A DNA stretch of 64,000 nucleotides, taken from Anaerocolumna jejuensis DSM 15929 (GTDB lineage: Bacteria; Bacillota; Clostridia; Lachnospirales; Lachnospiraceae). Location of the stretch: contig NZ_FRAC01000024.1 in NCBI RefSeq assembly GCF_900142215.1, positions 38,583 through 102,582 of the forward strand. The letters run 5' to 3'. The notes beneath the pieces were generated by a model. It was not told the origin of the DNA and did no database searches. It saw only the letters and a list, made by a program, of their open reading frames with translations. Shown here in pieces: positions 17,251 to 25,975 of this stretch. How positions within the stretch are numbered: position 1 is the first letter of the stretch; each line of letters opens with the position of its first letter. A program made the position numbers and the translations under genes.

Positions 17251-17333
17251 TTGACAATTATAAAATATCATGTATAATACATTTTAAAGTCAAAGGCGAT
17301 TATCTCATTTTATGGGATGATTGTCTTTTTTTA
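17251..17333 (+). promoter_or_regulatory. Consensus promoter directly followed by a terminator, upstream of amtB
   Basis: TTGACA (17251-17256), 16 bp, TATAAT (17273-17278). About 10 bp after the expected start site, a hairpin of AAGGCGATTATCTCAT (17293-17308) and ATGGGATGATTGTCTT (17312-17327) is followed by a T-run. Transcription from this promoter would end after ~45 nt unless antiterminated, so this is either an attenuator for amtB-glnK or a very small RNA gene. The remaining ~170 bp before amtB show only its ribosome site. Confidence 0.65.
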
Positions 17334-17504
17334 TTTCAGCCAGCTGATGGATAAGGTATTAATCGGCCGTATACCTGTAATTTCCTAAGCTGTATCTTTA
17401 CTGTTTTTTACTTTAATAAGTTAATGCAGTGCCCGGGAGAAGTAATTGAACTAAACTGTTAATCACTATCCATTAAGAAAATATAAAAAGGAAGGTTAGA
17501 GTCT

Positions 17505-18752
17505 ATGGAAATTAGCAATGGAAACACCGCATATATACTTATCAGCAGTGCATTAGTACTCTTAATGACTCCGGGTTTGGCATTCTTTTATTCCGGCATG
17601 GAAAGAAGAAAAAATGCGCTTAACACTTTGATGTCCTGTTTCTTCATTTTAGGGCTGGGTTCCGTATTATGGGTTGCAGTAGGATACTCTCTTAGCTTTG
17701 GTCCCGATCACGGCGGAATTATAGGAGATTTCAGCAAAGCCTTCTTTAATGGGGTTGGATTTGAACCCAATGGGGATTATGCCGGTACCATACCGGAAAC
17801 GGTATTTGCCGCATTCCAGATGATGTTTGCTATTATTACTCCCGCACTTATCTGCGGAGCTATAGCAGGCAGAATGAAGTTTTCAGCGTTGTTTGTTTTT
17901 GTTACGGCCTGGTCCCTGCTTGTTTATTACCCTCTGGCACACATGGTCTGGGGTGTTGGCGGTCTTATCAGAGGATTGGGTGCCGTTGACTTTGCCGGCG
18001 GAAATGTAGTACACATCAGTTCCGGTGTATCCGGCCTGGTAGCCTGTATCATTCTTGGAAAGCGCAGGGAATATGGGGTGGTATCCTATAAGCCTCACAA
18101 TATCCCCTTTGTTGTTCTTGGCGCAGCTCTTTTATGGTTTGGATGGTTTGGCTTCAACAGCGGAAGTGCTTTGGCAGCGGACGGTCTTGCAGCACATGCC
18201 TTTATGACTACGAATACCTCTGCGGCAGCAGCTCTCCTTTCCTGGATGCTGATCGAAAAAGTTCTTCATGGCAAGCCCACCGTTCTTGGTGCTGCTACCG
18301 GTGCTGTAGTAGGACTGGTGGCTATTACACCGGCTGCCGGCTTTGTACCCATCTGGGCCGCTCTTATTATCGGTCTGCTGGTAAGCCCTATCTGCTATTT
18401 CGGCATGACAAAGATTAAAGGCAGATTCGGTTATGATGATGCATTGGATGCTTTCGGCTGCCATGGACTTGGCGGTATCTGGGGCGGCATTGCAACAGGT
18501 TTATTTGCAAAGACCTCCATTAACTCAGGTGCTCAGTGGAATGGACTGGTTTTTGGTGATGTGAGATTATTTGGCGCACAGTTATTAAGTATCTTAATTA
18601 CGATTGTGTTTGCAGGTGTTGCTACCTTTATTATTGTATCCGTTATCAAGCTGGTAATGCCTATCAAGGTATCACAGGAAGAAGAAGCACAGGGACTTGA
18701 TATGGTTGAACACGGCGAAGTTGCATATCCTTCTTTTAACGGTTTGGATTAA
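17505..18752 (+). CDS. amtB: Ammonium transporter AmtB
   Basis: Integral membrane ammonium channel of the Amt/MEP/Rh family, 415 residues with about 11 helices. Signature stretches are TPGLAFFYSGMERRKNALNT, YYPLAHMVWG, GGNVVHISSGVSGL (which carries the first pore histidine), LLWFGWFGFNSGSAL and DDALDAFGCHGLGGIWGG (the second). No separate signal peptide precedes the first helix. The ribosome site is AAGGAAGG. It forms an operon with the PII gene 35 bp downstream, the usual arrangement in which GlnK gates AmtB. Confidence 0.97.
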   Translation: MEISNGNTAYILISSALVLLMTPGLAFFYSGMERRKNALNTLMSCFFILGLGSVLWVAVGYSLSFGPDHGGIIGDFSKAFFNGVGFEPNGDYAGTIPETVFAAFQMMFAIITPALICGAIAGRMKFSALFVFVTAWSLLVYYPLAHMVWGVGGLIRGLGAVDFAGGNVVHISSGVSGLVACIILGKRREYGVVSYKPHNIPFVVLGAALLWFGWFGFNSGSALAADGLAAHAFMTTNTSAAAALLSWMLIEKVLHGKPTVLGAATGAVVGLVAITPAAGFVPIWAALIIGLLVSPICYFGMTKIKGRFGYDDALDAFGCHGLGGIWGGIATGLFAKTSINSGAQWNGLVFGDVRLFGAQLLSILITIVFAGVATFIIVSVIKLVMPIKVSQEEEAQGLDMVEHGEVAYPSFNGLD

Positions 18753-18787
18753 CCATTCTCATGAACGAATAGAAAGGAAGACTGTAT

Positions 18788-19126
18788 ATGAAGAAAATCG
18801 AAGCAATTGTAAGGCCGGAGAAGCTGGAGCCTTTAAAGGATGCCTTATTAAAGCAGCAAATCAACGGACTGACCATTAATCAGGTGCTGGGCTGTGGAAA
18901 GCAGTATGGTTTCACGGAGTATGTCAGAGGTAATACCATTATCATGAATACTCTTCCCAAAATTGAAATTACTCTGGTTGTGCCCGACGAACGTCTGGAA
19001 GAGATTATCGATACAATCATAAGCATCGCTCAGACCGGTAAATTTGGCGATGGCAAGATATTTGTTACGGATGTTGTGGACTGTATCAGAATCCGCACCA
19101 AGGAACGCGGGGAAAAAGCATTATAA
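18788..19126 (+). CDS. glnK: PII nitrogen regulatory protein (GlnK-type)
   Basis: 112-residue PII signal protein that senses 2-oxoglutarate and ATP/ADP and blocks AmtB. Start MKKIEAIVRPEKLEPLKDAL is typical; the B-loop region TGKFGDGKIFV is conserved. The T-loop reads YVRGNTIIMNTLPK, so the tyrosine uridylylated in proteobacterial PII (Tyr51) is absent, as is common in clostridial PII proteins next to amtB. The gene ends shortly before a strong terminator. Confidence 0.95.
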   Translation: MKKIEAIVRPEKLEPLKDALLKQQINGLTINQVLGCGKQYGFTEYVRGNTIIMNTLPKIEITLVVPDERLEEIIDTIISIAQTGKFGDGKIFVTDVVDCIRIRTKERGEKAL

Positions 19127-19147
19127 TGAACGGATAATAGAAACAGC

Positions 19148-19180
19148 TGGGAGAAGCTCCATGGAGCTTCTCCCTTTTTT
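19148..19180 (+). terminator. Terminator of the amtB-glnK operon
   Basis: Perfect palindrome GGGAGAAGCTCC/GGAGCTTCTCCC around AT, followed by TTTTTT. Confidence 0.95.
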
Positions 19181-19255
19181 CGCTTTCGGCCTTTTTAACT
19201 GCCAATTTAATTGGTAAGGCTTTCTGGTCTTCCAGCCTGCTATATTCGTTGTTAA

Positions 19256-19324
19256 GGTATCTTGACCTTCAGTCAGGGTATCTTAAGGCTTTCCTATTGT
19301 TTTAGGGCTGATATGGGATATAAT
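19256..19324 (+). promoter_or_regulatory. Promoter with LytTR-type direct repeats
   Basis: GGTATCTT occurs at 19256-19263 and 19277-19284, 21 bp apart start to start, within TTAAGGTATCTTGA and CAGGGTATCTTAAG. TTGTTT (19297-19302), 16 bp, TATAAT (19319-19324) follows. Two direct repeats two helical turns apart upstream of -35 are what LytTR proteins bind. The rest of the 354-bp gap after glnK shows nothing else. Confidence 0.5.
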
Positions 19325-19480
19325 CAAGTAAGACAGAGAACTTTCAGGAAGCTGGCAGTTCCCTGGACATCACTGGAGCGTGTTTGAAAACGGCTTGTGC
19401 CTTGTTTTCCGTAAAGTGGGGCGGCCAGAACAGTACAATGAGTTTTCAGACATGCGCGAACATGAAAAAGGGGGGTGTAA

Positions 19481-19933
19481 ATGAAAGTAACAATAAATCA
19501 GAACATGGCCTGTACAGAGGATGAGATCATCATTAATTGCAGTTATCTGGACGAAAGGCTGAAGCAGCTGATAGAGCTGATACGTCAATATTCCTTTTCG
19601 ATGGAGCTTTTTAAGGGAAATGAAAGCTATCATATACCATTGGAGAAGATTTTTTATTTTGACTCGGCAGATGGTAAGACCTTTGCCTATACCAAGGACA
19701 AAATTTATGAGGCAAAGGAAAGTCTTAGTGAGCTGGAGGATAAATTAAGAACGACACCTTTTGTCCGTATCAGTAAAAACTGCATTCTCAACAGTTCCTG
19801 CCTTGTGAAGGTAAAGCCCATGGTAAATCACAGGCTGGAAGCCACATTAAAGAATAACGAGAAGGTTATTGTATCCAGAAACTATATTCAGGTGTTAAAA
19901 GAAAAGCTATTAATAAGAGGAGGTCTGACATGA
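19481..19933 (+). CDS. LytTR-domain transcriptional regulator
   Basis: 150-residue DNA-binding protein without a receiver domain. An N-terminal ~45-residue stretch (DEIIINCSYLDERLKQLIELI) precedes the LytTR domain (IPLEKIFYFDSADGKTFAYTKDKIYEAKESLSEL, FVRISKNCILNSSCLVKVKP, KVIVSRNYIQVLKEKL). GGGGGGTGTAA precedes the ATG. The stop overlaps the next gene as ATGA. LytTR plus DUF3021 membrane protein pairs are common in Firmicutes and usually autoregulate; the direct repeats upstream fit this. Confidence 0.9.
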   Translation: MKVTINQNMACTEDEIIINCSYLDERLKQLIELIRQYSFSMELFKGNESYHIPLEKIFYFDSADGKTFAYTKDKIYEAKESLSELEDKLRTTPFVRISKNCILNSSCLVKVKPMVNHRLEATLKNNEKVIVSRNYIQVLKEKLLIRGGLT

Positions 19934-20328
19934 ATCATAACCGTAAGATTTTCATCACAAGTACTGCTTTGAGCTTTATGTATGCAGCTTTGTTTCGCTC
20001 TGCATTTAATTTAATATGCGGATATGAGGACAGCAGCAATATATTCTATCTGCAGCTGATTTTGTATCTGGTCATCGTGGAAGCTATCAATCTTTTATTC
20101 CTTAAGATGCCTTTTAAGAATTACCTTACCTTTGCTGTTACGGAAGGCCTTGTATTATATCCGGTTTTCCTGGCGGCCTCTTATTTCTTCAACTGGTTTT
20201 CCTTTCGGGACTGGCAGGCGTTTCTTCTCATGAGCCTTTGTTTTGCAGGAATCTATTCTCTGGTCGTATGGCATTTTTATAGCAGGGACAGGAAGGAAGC
20301 CGATGATATAAACAGTCTGATTAAGTAA
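19930..20328 (+). CDS. DUF3021 family membrane protein
   Basis: 132 residues with four predicted membrane helices (TALSFMYAALFRSAFNLI, LILYLVIVEAINLLFL, AVTEGLVLYPVFLAASYFF, FLLMSLCFAGIYSLVVW). Known as the partner of LytTR regulators, probably restraining them at the membrane, though this is inferred. Translationally coupled to the LytTR gene by ATGA. Confidence 0.85.
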   Translation: MNHNRKIFITSTALSFMYAALFRSAFNLICGYEDSSNIFYLQLILYLVIVEAINLLFLKMPFKNYLTFAVTEGLVLYPVFLAASYFFNWFSFRDWQAFLLMSLCFAGIYSLVVWHFYSRDRKEADDINSLIK

Positions 20329-20400
20329 TAGGAAATAACTCCCTGTTAGAAATAGGACTATTGTAGGATATTATCCCATTAAACTATATTATTACATAAA

Positions 20401-20428
20401 TTGACTTTATTTTCATTTATGTTATAAT
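20401..20428 (+). promoter_or_regulatory. Promoter of the DUF975 gene
   Basis: TTGACT, 16 bp, TATAAT, about 90 bp before the start codon. Confidence 0.7.
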
Positions 20429-20518
20429 GTTAATGTTCTATGCGAATTCTTATAATACGGCATAAATGTTCCAGCCGAATCATAAGGATAGCACACTACT
20501 TATAATAGGGAGGATTTT

Positions 20519-21235
20519 ATGTTAACAGCAAGTGATTACAGAGCAAAGGCCAGAGAAGCCTTGAAAGGAAACTGGGGAATTGCAGTGGGTACTGCATTTG
20601 CCGTACAGGCAATCAGTGTAGTATTGGTGGTTATTGCCATTTTAATTTTATTTGCCAGCGGCTTGTCGAATCTGAATTCGTATACCTACGGAGAGCCCAA
20701 TTTTTCAACAACAGGAATATTGTTTTATCTGGTTATGATAATTGTGGCACTTTTTGTGTCCTATACTTTAACTATCGGCTTTAATTATTTTACTCTGAAC
20801 CTTGTTAGAGGAAATGAATTTAAATTCGACAATATTTTTTCAAGATTTAACAAAATATTTAAGATATTCGGATTGTATTTTATGATGGGATTATTTGTCT
20901 CATTGTGGTCCATATTATTTTTAATTCCCGGAATTATAGCAAGCTATCGTTATATAATGGCTCCCTTTATTATGGCAGAAGATCCTGAAGTTGGTATTCT
21001 GGAAGCCATCGGAAAATCCAAGGAAATGATGAAAGGGTATAAATGGAGGTTTTTCTGCCTTGAAATTAGTTTTATTGGATGGATCCTATTAAGTGTTTTC
21101 ACTGCGTATATTGGTCTGTTATGGGTAACACCTTATATGCAGACTGCCTTTGCGGCTTTCTATCTGGAGGTTTCCGGTCAGAGTGGACAGAACGGGCAGA
21201 AAACCCAATATGAGTATGATTTAAGTGATGAATAA
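20519..21235 (+). CDS. DUF975 family integral membrane protein
   Basis: 238 residues. The N-terminus (LTASDYRAKAREALKGNWGIAVGTAF) is the hallmark of DUF975. About five to six membrane helices follow, with the conserved IPGIIASYRYIMAPFIMAEDPEVGILEAIGKSKEMMKGYKWRFF-type region (quoted in parts) near residue 145-185. Function is not known. Ribosome site AGGGAGGATTTT. A terminator follows. Confidence 0.88.
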   Translation: MLTASDYRAKAREALKGNWGIAVGTAFAVQAISVVLVVIAILILFASGLSNLNSYTYGEPNFSTTGILFYLVMIIVALFVSYTLTIGFNYFTLNLVRGNEFKFDNIFSRFNKIFKIFGLYFMMGLFVSLWSILFLIPGIIASYRYIMAPFIMAEDPEVGILEAIGKSKEMMKGYKWRFFCLEISFIGWILLSVFTAYIGLLWVTPYMQTAFAAFYLEVSGQSGQNGQKTQYEYDLSDE

Positions 21236-21257
21236 AATGGATTAAACAGCATTAATA

Positions 21258-21313
21258 GGCTGTGGCACAGGCTGCCTGACTGATTGGCAGGCACCGGTGC
21301 CGCAGCCTTTTTC
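21258..21313 (+). terminator. Terminator after the DUF975 gene
   Basis: GGCTGTGGCAC pairs with GTGCCGCAGCC and encloses a smaller GCCTG/CAGGC hairpin; TTTTTTCTT follows. Confidence 0.85.
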
Positions 21314-21418
21314 TTACCATTGACCGGGCACATTTTAAGGAATATAATGATAGAAATTGGGATATCAGGATATGATAACCATGTACAATACAAGGAAAAA
21401 CAGGAGGAAGTAAGAAAG

Positions 21419-22750
21419 ATGCCGAAGGGAAAAAGAAAACTGGTAAAATGTATTGTTTGCGGTGAGATTTTTGATTCAGAGCTTGACACCTGTCCCGTAT
21501 GCGGAGTGGGCAGGGAATATTTTATTCCCTATGATGAAGAAGATATCCGGTTCAGTAAGGATACGGAAGAAACCTTTGTTATACTGGGAAATGGTGCGGC
21601 AGGAATCAGTGCTGCCGAAGCCATACGGGAGAGAAATGACACCTGCTCCATCCTTATGATTTCCAGAGAAGCAGAGTACAGCTATAACAGGCCGATGCTG
21701 ACAAAGAGCTTAAGCTCCCTTATTTCGGCACAGGAAATCCTGATGCATCAGCCGGAATGGTATGAGGAGAATCACATAACCAATCTATTGAATTCGGAAG
21801 TAACAAAGCTTGATACCAGTAACAAGACCATTGAGTTAAAGGATGGCAGAAGGATTGCTTACGATAAATGCATCTATGCACTTGGAGCAGAATGTTTTGT
21901 TCCGCCGATTAAGGGCAGTGATAAGCCGGAGGTAATTGCCATACGTAATCTGGAGGATGTAAAGAAAGCAAGGGCATTAGGAAGCAGTGCCAGGAAAGCC
22001 GTTGTAATCGGCGGAGGTGTCCTGGGGCTGGAAGCTGCCTGGGAGCTTAGTAAATTATGCGAGGTAACCGTACTTGAGGTGGCGGACAAGCTAATGGTAA
22101 GACAACTGGATGACAAGGCCGGAGAAGTATTGGGAGAGCTGATAAAAAAAGCCGGTGTCAAATTTCGCGTAAATGCCTCCATTACTGAAATAACGGGAGA
22201 GGAAAAAGTAACCGGAGTTGCTTTAAGGGATGGTGAAGTCTATGAAGCTGACCTGGTAATTATATCCTGCGGCATCAGAGGCAATGTAGAGCTTGCCAGG
22301 GAAAGCGGAATTACCGTTCAGAAGGCCATTGCAGTAAATGAGAAAATGGAAACCAATGCGGAAGGTATTTATGCCTGCGGTGACTGTGCGGAGTATAGGG
22401 GTGCTAATTATGCGGTCTGGTCTCAGGCAGTCCAGATGGGAAAAACAGCAGGGGCCAATGCGGCGGGTGATACTGTGGAATATGAACCGGAAACGCCTGC
22501 CCTGAGCTTTGAAGGTATGAAAACGGCACTGTTTGCCGGCGGGGACAATGGTAAAAATCCGGAGCTTGAATACCAGACCCTGGAATACAGTAATTTAGAA
22601 GACGGTAATTACGAAAAATATTACTTTCATAATAACAAGCTGGTAGGTGCCATACTGATTGGGGATACCCGTAAGATGGTTAAAGTAACAGAGGGCTTGA
22701 ATGTAGGATGTTCTCTTAATTATGTAAGGAACAACGTCATCCATCCATAA
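21419..22750 (+). CDS. FAD-dependent NAD(P)H oxidoreductase with N-terminal rubredoxin-like domain
   Basis: 443 residues. An N-terminal rubredoxin-like metal ribbon (CIVCGEIF...CPVCGVG, residues ~10-35) is fused to a pyridine nucleotide-disulfide oxidoreductase-type flavoprotein. The FAD site is VILGNGAAGISAAEA, the NAD(P) site VVIGGGVLGLEAAWEL, and the second FAD motif IYACGDCAEY. This matches NADH:rubredoxin oxidoreductase/nitrite-reductase-like enzymes that pass electrons to a rubredoxin, here built in, and probably serves oxygen or peroxide detoxification in an anaerobe. The start at MPKGKRKLVKC is preceded by AGGAGGAAGT. Confidence 0.9.
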   Translation: MPKGKRKLVKCIVCGEIFDSELDTCPVCGVGREYFIPYDEEDIRFSKDTEETFVILGNGAAGISAAEAIRERNDTCSILMISREAEYSYNRPMLTKSLSSLISAQEILMHQPEWYEENHITNLLNSEVTKLDTSNKTIELKDGRRIAYDKCIYALGAECFVPPIKGSDKPEVIAIRNLEDVKKARALGSSARKAVVIGGGVLGLEAAWELSKLCEVTVLEVADKLMVRQLDDKAGEVLGELIKKAGVKFRVNASITEITGEEKVTGVALRDGEVYEADLVIISCGIRGNVELARESGITVQKAIAVNEKMETNAEGIYACGDCAEYRGANYAVWSQAVQMGKTAGANAAGDTVEYEPETPALSFEGMKTALFAGGDNGKNPELEYQTLEYSNLEDGNYEKYYFHNNKLVGAILIGDTRKMVKVTEGLNVGCSLNYVRNNVIHP

Positions 22751-22834
22751 TCAACGGTAAATAACGGCTGCGCTATGGAATACTTTTTTATAATTATCAT
22801 ATAGATAAGTAATTACTTTTTGGAGTAAACCGCC

Positions 22835-24535
22835 ATGGATGAGGCTGACAGATATAAGATTACCAGTGAGGATTATGCCGATATAATATTGGAGGATTGG
22901 AGCAATACAGAGGCAGCCCGTAAATTTTCCGGGGACTTTGTTAACCATATCAATAACGATATTGCTTTTGCGTACATTCCGATGGATAGAATGACTCTGG
23001 ACAGTATCAATAAATTCGGATATTACTCCATTCCCGGATGCTATGGGCTTATGAAGGCTGAGACCGGGTGGGAGCAATTACCCGATTCAAACCCTGATAG
23101 CTTTAACGGATATGTTGGTAACGGTGTGCTGTTAGGATTTGTGGATACGGGAATAGACTACCGGCATCCTGCCTTTATAGGGAAAGATAACACTACCAGA
23201 ATTGTATCTATTTGGGATCAGACTATAAATAGCCAGGGGTATCCGGAAGGGCTCTATTATGGCACGGAATATAGCAGGGAACAAATTAATGCCGCACTGC
23301 AAAGCCCGGACCCACTGTCCGTCGTACCCGTAACGGATAATATCGGGCATGGGACCATGATGGCTGGTATTGCCTGCGGCAGCCAGGATGAGGCAAATCA
23401 TTTTCAGGGGATTGCGCCGGAGGCTGAGCTTGTTATAGTGAAATTAAAGCCGGCAAAGCAGTATTTAAAGGAAATATTTATTATTCCCGATGAAGTTCCC
23501 TGTTATCAGGAAAATGACATTATGGCAGGTGTTGAATACCTAAACCGTGTGGCAGGCTTACTTAACAGGCCCATAGTCATTTGCCTGGGAGTTGGAAATA
23601 ATATGGCAGACCATGCCGGACTGCGTATCAGCAGCCGCTTCTACGCCTCTCTGGGTGAAAAGCCAGGTTTTGTGTTTGTCACAGCCGCAGGAAATGAAGC
23701 AAACCGCAGAAACCATTATTACGGAAATATTGCGGACAATGTCACAATGGATTATGTAGAGCTCCATGTGGGAGAAAAGAATCCTGGATTTATGATGCAG
23801 TTTTGGGGACAGCCGCCCAATTTCTTCTGGATTGATGTATATATGCCCTCCGGGGAATTCCTTGTCCGTATTCCGCCGGTGGACGGACAGACCATGGTAG
23901 AAAGACGGGACAATACGTTAGTGGTAGTGGACAGTATGCTGGGCATTCCATCCAACCACAATCAGTCCATCATATTCCGGTTCCGTAATCCCGCAGAAGG
24001 AAACTGGACATTCATGGTATTTGGTTCCATGGGGGATTTGCCGAGAGAATTTCACTTTTGGCTCACTCTTCATAACTTTTTAGAGGAAGGCACTTATTTT
24101 TTAAACCCCAATATTTACACTACCATAGTGGGGCCGGCTAATTCTACAGGTCTGCTGACGGTCACGAGCTATGACATAAATACCGGGAAACTGGATTTTT
24201 ACAGCAGCAGAGGCTTAAATGTCGACCAGTTCCTAAAGCCGGACATTACAGCGCCGGGGATTAACGTGCTCGCTCCCTTCCCGGATTACACCTATGCAGC
24301 CGCCAGCGGCAGCAGTATTGCGGCTGCTTATACGGCGGGTATAACGGCCCATATGCTCCAATGGGGAGTTGTAGAAGGCAGGGCAGCTTTTTTAAATACT
24401 CCACATGTAAGGCATATTTACCAGCTAAGCGCAATAAGGGAAAAGGACAGGGATTATCCCAATGAAGACTGGGGCTATGGGATATTAAATCCCAAGGGGA
24501 TTATGAGTACTATGAGAGATTTTATGTCCTTCTGA
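22835..24535 (+). CDS. S8 subtilisin-like protease, Csp-like, catalytic triad intact
   Basis: 566-residue subtilase without signal peptide. Triad: Asp104 (FVDTGIDY), His172 (NIGHGTMMAG) and Ser494 (SGSSIAAAYTAG). The oxyanion region (FVTAAGNEANRRNHYYG) is followed by the jelly-roll-like insertion seen in clostridial Csp proteases. Csp proteases cut pro-SleC to start spore cortex breakdown, so a germination role is plausible but not proven. Lachnospiraceae carry many such genes. Start after TTTGGAGTAAACCGCC. A paralog with a broken triad lies 1.4 kb downstream. Confidence 0.88.
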   Translation: MDEADRYKITSEDYADIILEDWSNTEAARKFSGDFVNHINNDIAFAYIPMDRMTLDSINKFGYYSIPGCYGLMKAETGWEQLPDSNPDSFNGYVGNGVLLGFVDTGIDYRHPAFIGKDNTTRIVSIWDQTINSQGYPEGLYYGTEYSREQINAALQSPDPLSVVPVTDNIGHGTMMAGIACGSQDEANHFQGIAPEAELVIVKLKPAKQYLKEIFIIPDEVPCYQENDIMAGVEYLNRVAGLLNRPIVICLGVGNNMADHAGLRISSRFYASLGEKPGFVFVTAAGNEANRRNHYYGNIADNVTMDYVELHVGEKNPGFMMQFWGQPPNFFWIDVYMPSGEFLVRIPPVDGQTMVERRDNTLVVVDSMLGIPSNHNQSIIFRFRNPAEGNWTFMVFGSMGDLPREFHFWLTLHNFLEEGTYFLNPNIYTTIVGPANSTGLLTVTSYDINTGKLDFYSSRGLNVDQFLKPDITAPGINVLAPFPDYTYAAASGSSIAAAYTAGITAHMLQWGVVEGRAAFLNTPHVRHIYQLSAIREKDRDYPNEDWGYGILNPKGIMSTMRDFMSF

Positions 24536-24584
24536 ATTCTGATAATGGATTAAACTGGCAAATGGAAGTTTTTCGCAAGGGGAC

Positions 24585-24814
24585 GGCAGTTTGCACAAAA
24601 TAGAAAGCTTCCTGCTTCATTCCAATGTATAAGAAGTCCTAATTCTCTGAAGCTTTTGTGCTGGACATATCATCAAACAGATAACTCGCAAAGCTTGAGT
24701 GCACTTAGTGAACTCAGACAATCTGTTTGATGATATAGCACAAAAGCTTCAGAGAAAAGGACTTCTAATACATTTCCATAGGCGCAGGAAGCTTTCTATT
24801 TTGTGCAAACTGCC
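24585..24814 (+). repeat. Long-hairpin element C (230 bp)
   Basis: Perfect 31-bp outer arms (24585-24615 and 24784-24814), different in sequence from A and B. An internal zone with ATTCCA (24619-24624) faces TACATTTCCATAGG (24769-24782). A long second stem leads to an apical part with AACTCGC (24683-24689) and GAACTCAGACA (24710-24720). Left flank GGAC, right flank TTAGGTATTGG. It fills most of the 488-bp gap between the subtilase and the hydrolase gene; the rest shows nothing else. Confidence 0.85.
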
Positions 24815-25023
24815 TTAGGTATTGGAAGCAGGGCATTTGTCGGGCTAATACTGATAATGATTCGGGTGTCATAAGTAAATATCAATTTATAAAATGTATA
24901 CCTGGAGTATAAAATTATACATGGACGATAACTGAGATTAATTTATGGCACCTGAATAATAATTTGTGGCAAATTCCTAATACTGGAATATTCTGATAGT
25001 AAAATAGTAATAATGGTGCACAT

Positions 25024-25833
25024 ATGGAATATTACATTACCGTAGAACCCGGTGTTAGAATTTATATCAATGATATAAATCCCCAGGGGGAGAAACCTAT
25101 TTTATTTATGCATGGATGGCCTGCAAATCACCATTTGTTTGAATACCAGTATAACGAACTGATACAAAAAGGATACCGCTGTATCGGCATGGATGTCAGA
25201 GGCTTCGGAAAGTCGGATAAACCGGTGTACGGCTACGATTATGATACCTCGGCGGATGATATCCGCTGTGTTATTGAAACCATGAATTTAAAGAACCTCA
25301 CATTACTTGGACATTCAACTGCCGGGGCTGTGGCAATTCGCTATATGGCAAGGCACAGAGGCTGCGGTGTGTCCAAATTAGTCCTCTGTGCGGCAGCTGC
25401 TCCCAGTCTTATAGAAAGGCCGAATTTTCCTTATGGATTAAAGGAAGAGGATGTGCTTCAGATTATTAACAATACGTACAAGGACCGCCCTAAAATGCTT
25501 GAGGATTTTGGAAAAATGTTCTTCTACAAGCCTATTACAATGCCTTTCTCCCACTGGTTCCTTTCTCTGGGCTTGGAGGCAGCAAGCTGGGCTACCGTTT
25601 ATGTGGCATGTGCCTGGCTTTATGAGACTTTATTTGACGATATGCAGTATGTAAACGTACCGACACTTATCATGCATGGTATCCATGACGAGGTATGCAA
25701 ATATCCTTTGGGAGTTGCTCAGCATAAGGGAATTAAGGGCTCTAAGCTTATAACCTTTGAAAACAGCGGGCATGGGCTTTTTTACGATGAGAAGGATAAG
25801 TTCAATTGTGAATTAATGAATTTTGTTGGATAG
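25024..25833 (+). CDS. Alpha/beta hydrolase
   Basis: 269 residues with the alpha/beta-hydrolase fold. The oxyanion/HG motif is MHGWPANHHLFEYQ. The nucleophile elbow GHSTAG carries the catalytic Ser; Asp in HGIHDEVC and His in NSGHGLFYDE complete the triad. No signal peptide, so probably cytoplasmic; substrate unknown. The ribosome site is poor. It stands alone between hairpin C and a terminator. Confidence 0.9.
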   Translation: MEYYITVEPGVRIYINDINPQGEKPILFMHGWPANHHLFEYQYNELIQKGYRCIGMDVRGFGKSDKPVYGYDYDTSADDIRCVIETMNLKNLTLLGHSTAGAVAIRYMARHRGCGVSKLVLCAAAAPSLIERPNFPYGLKEEDVLQIINNTYKDRPKMLEDFGKMFFYKPITMPFSHWFLSLGLEAASWATVYVACAWLYETLFDDMQYVNVPTLIMHGIHDEVCKYPLGVAQHKGIKGSKLITFENSGHGLFYDEKDKFNCELMNFVG

Positions 25834-25851
25834 AAATAATAAGGGAATAAA

Positions 25852-25884
25852 AAGGGGTTGTTGCAAAAATGAAGCCCCTTTTTT
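25852..25884 (+). terminator. Terminator after the alpha/beta hydrolase
   Basis: AAGGGG/CCCCTT stem around a ~20-nt loop, followed by TTTTTATTTTT. Confidence 0.75.
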
Positions 25885-25975
25885 ATTTTTCTTCACAGAG
25901 GTCCTGCCGGTAGGAAGAATAAACAATTTGAGTATAGCATAGATATTACTAACCCTGCGAGGACAGCAAATATTG

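Noticed and set aside
17166..17354. 62-residue ORF upstream of amtB
   Set aside because: It has no ribosome site and runs through the promoter and terminator hairpin, so it is not a credible gene.
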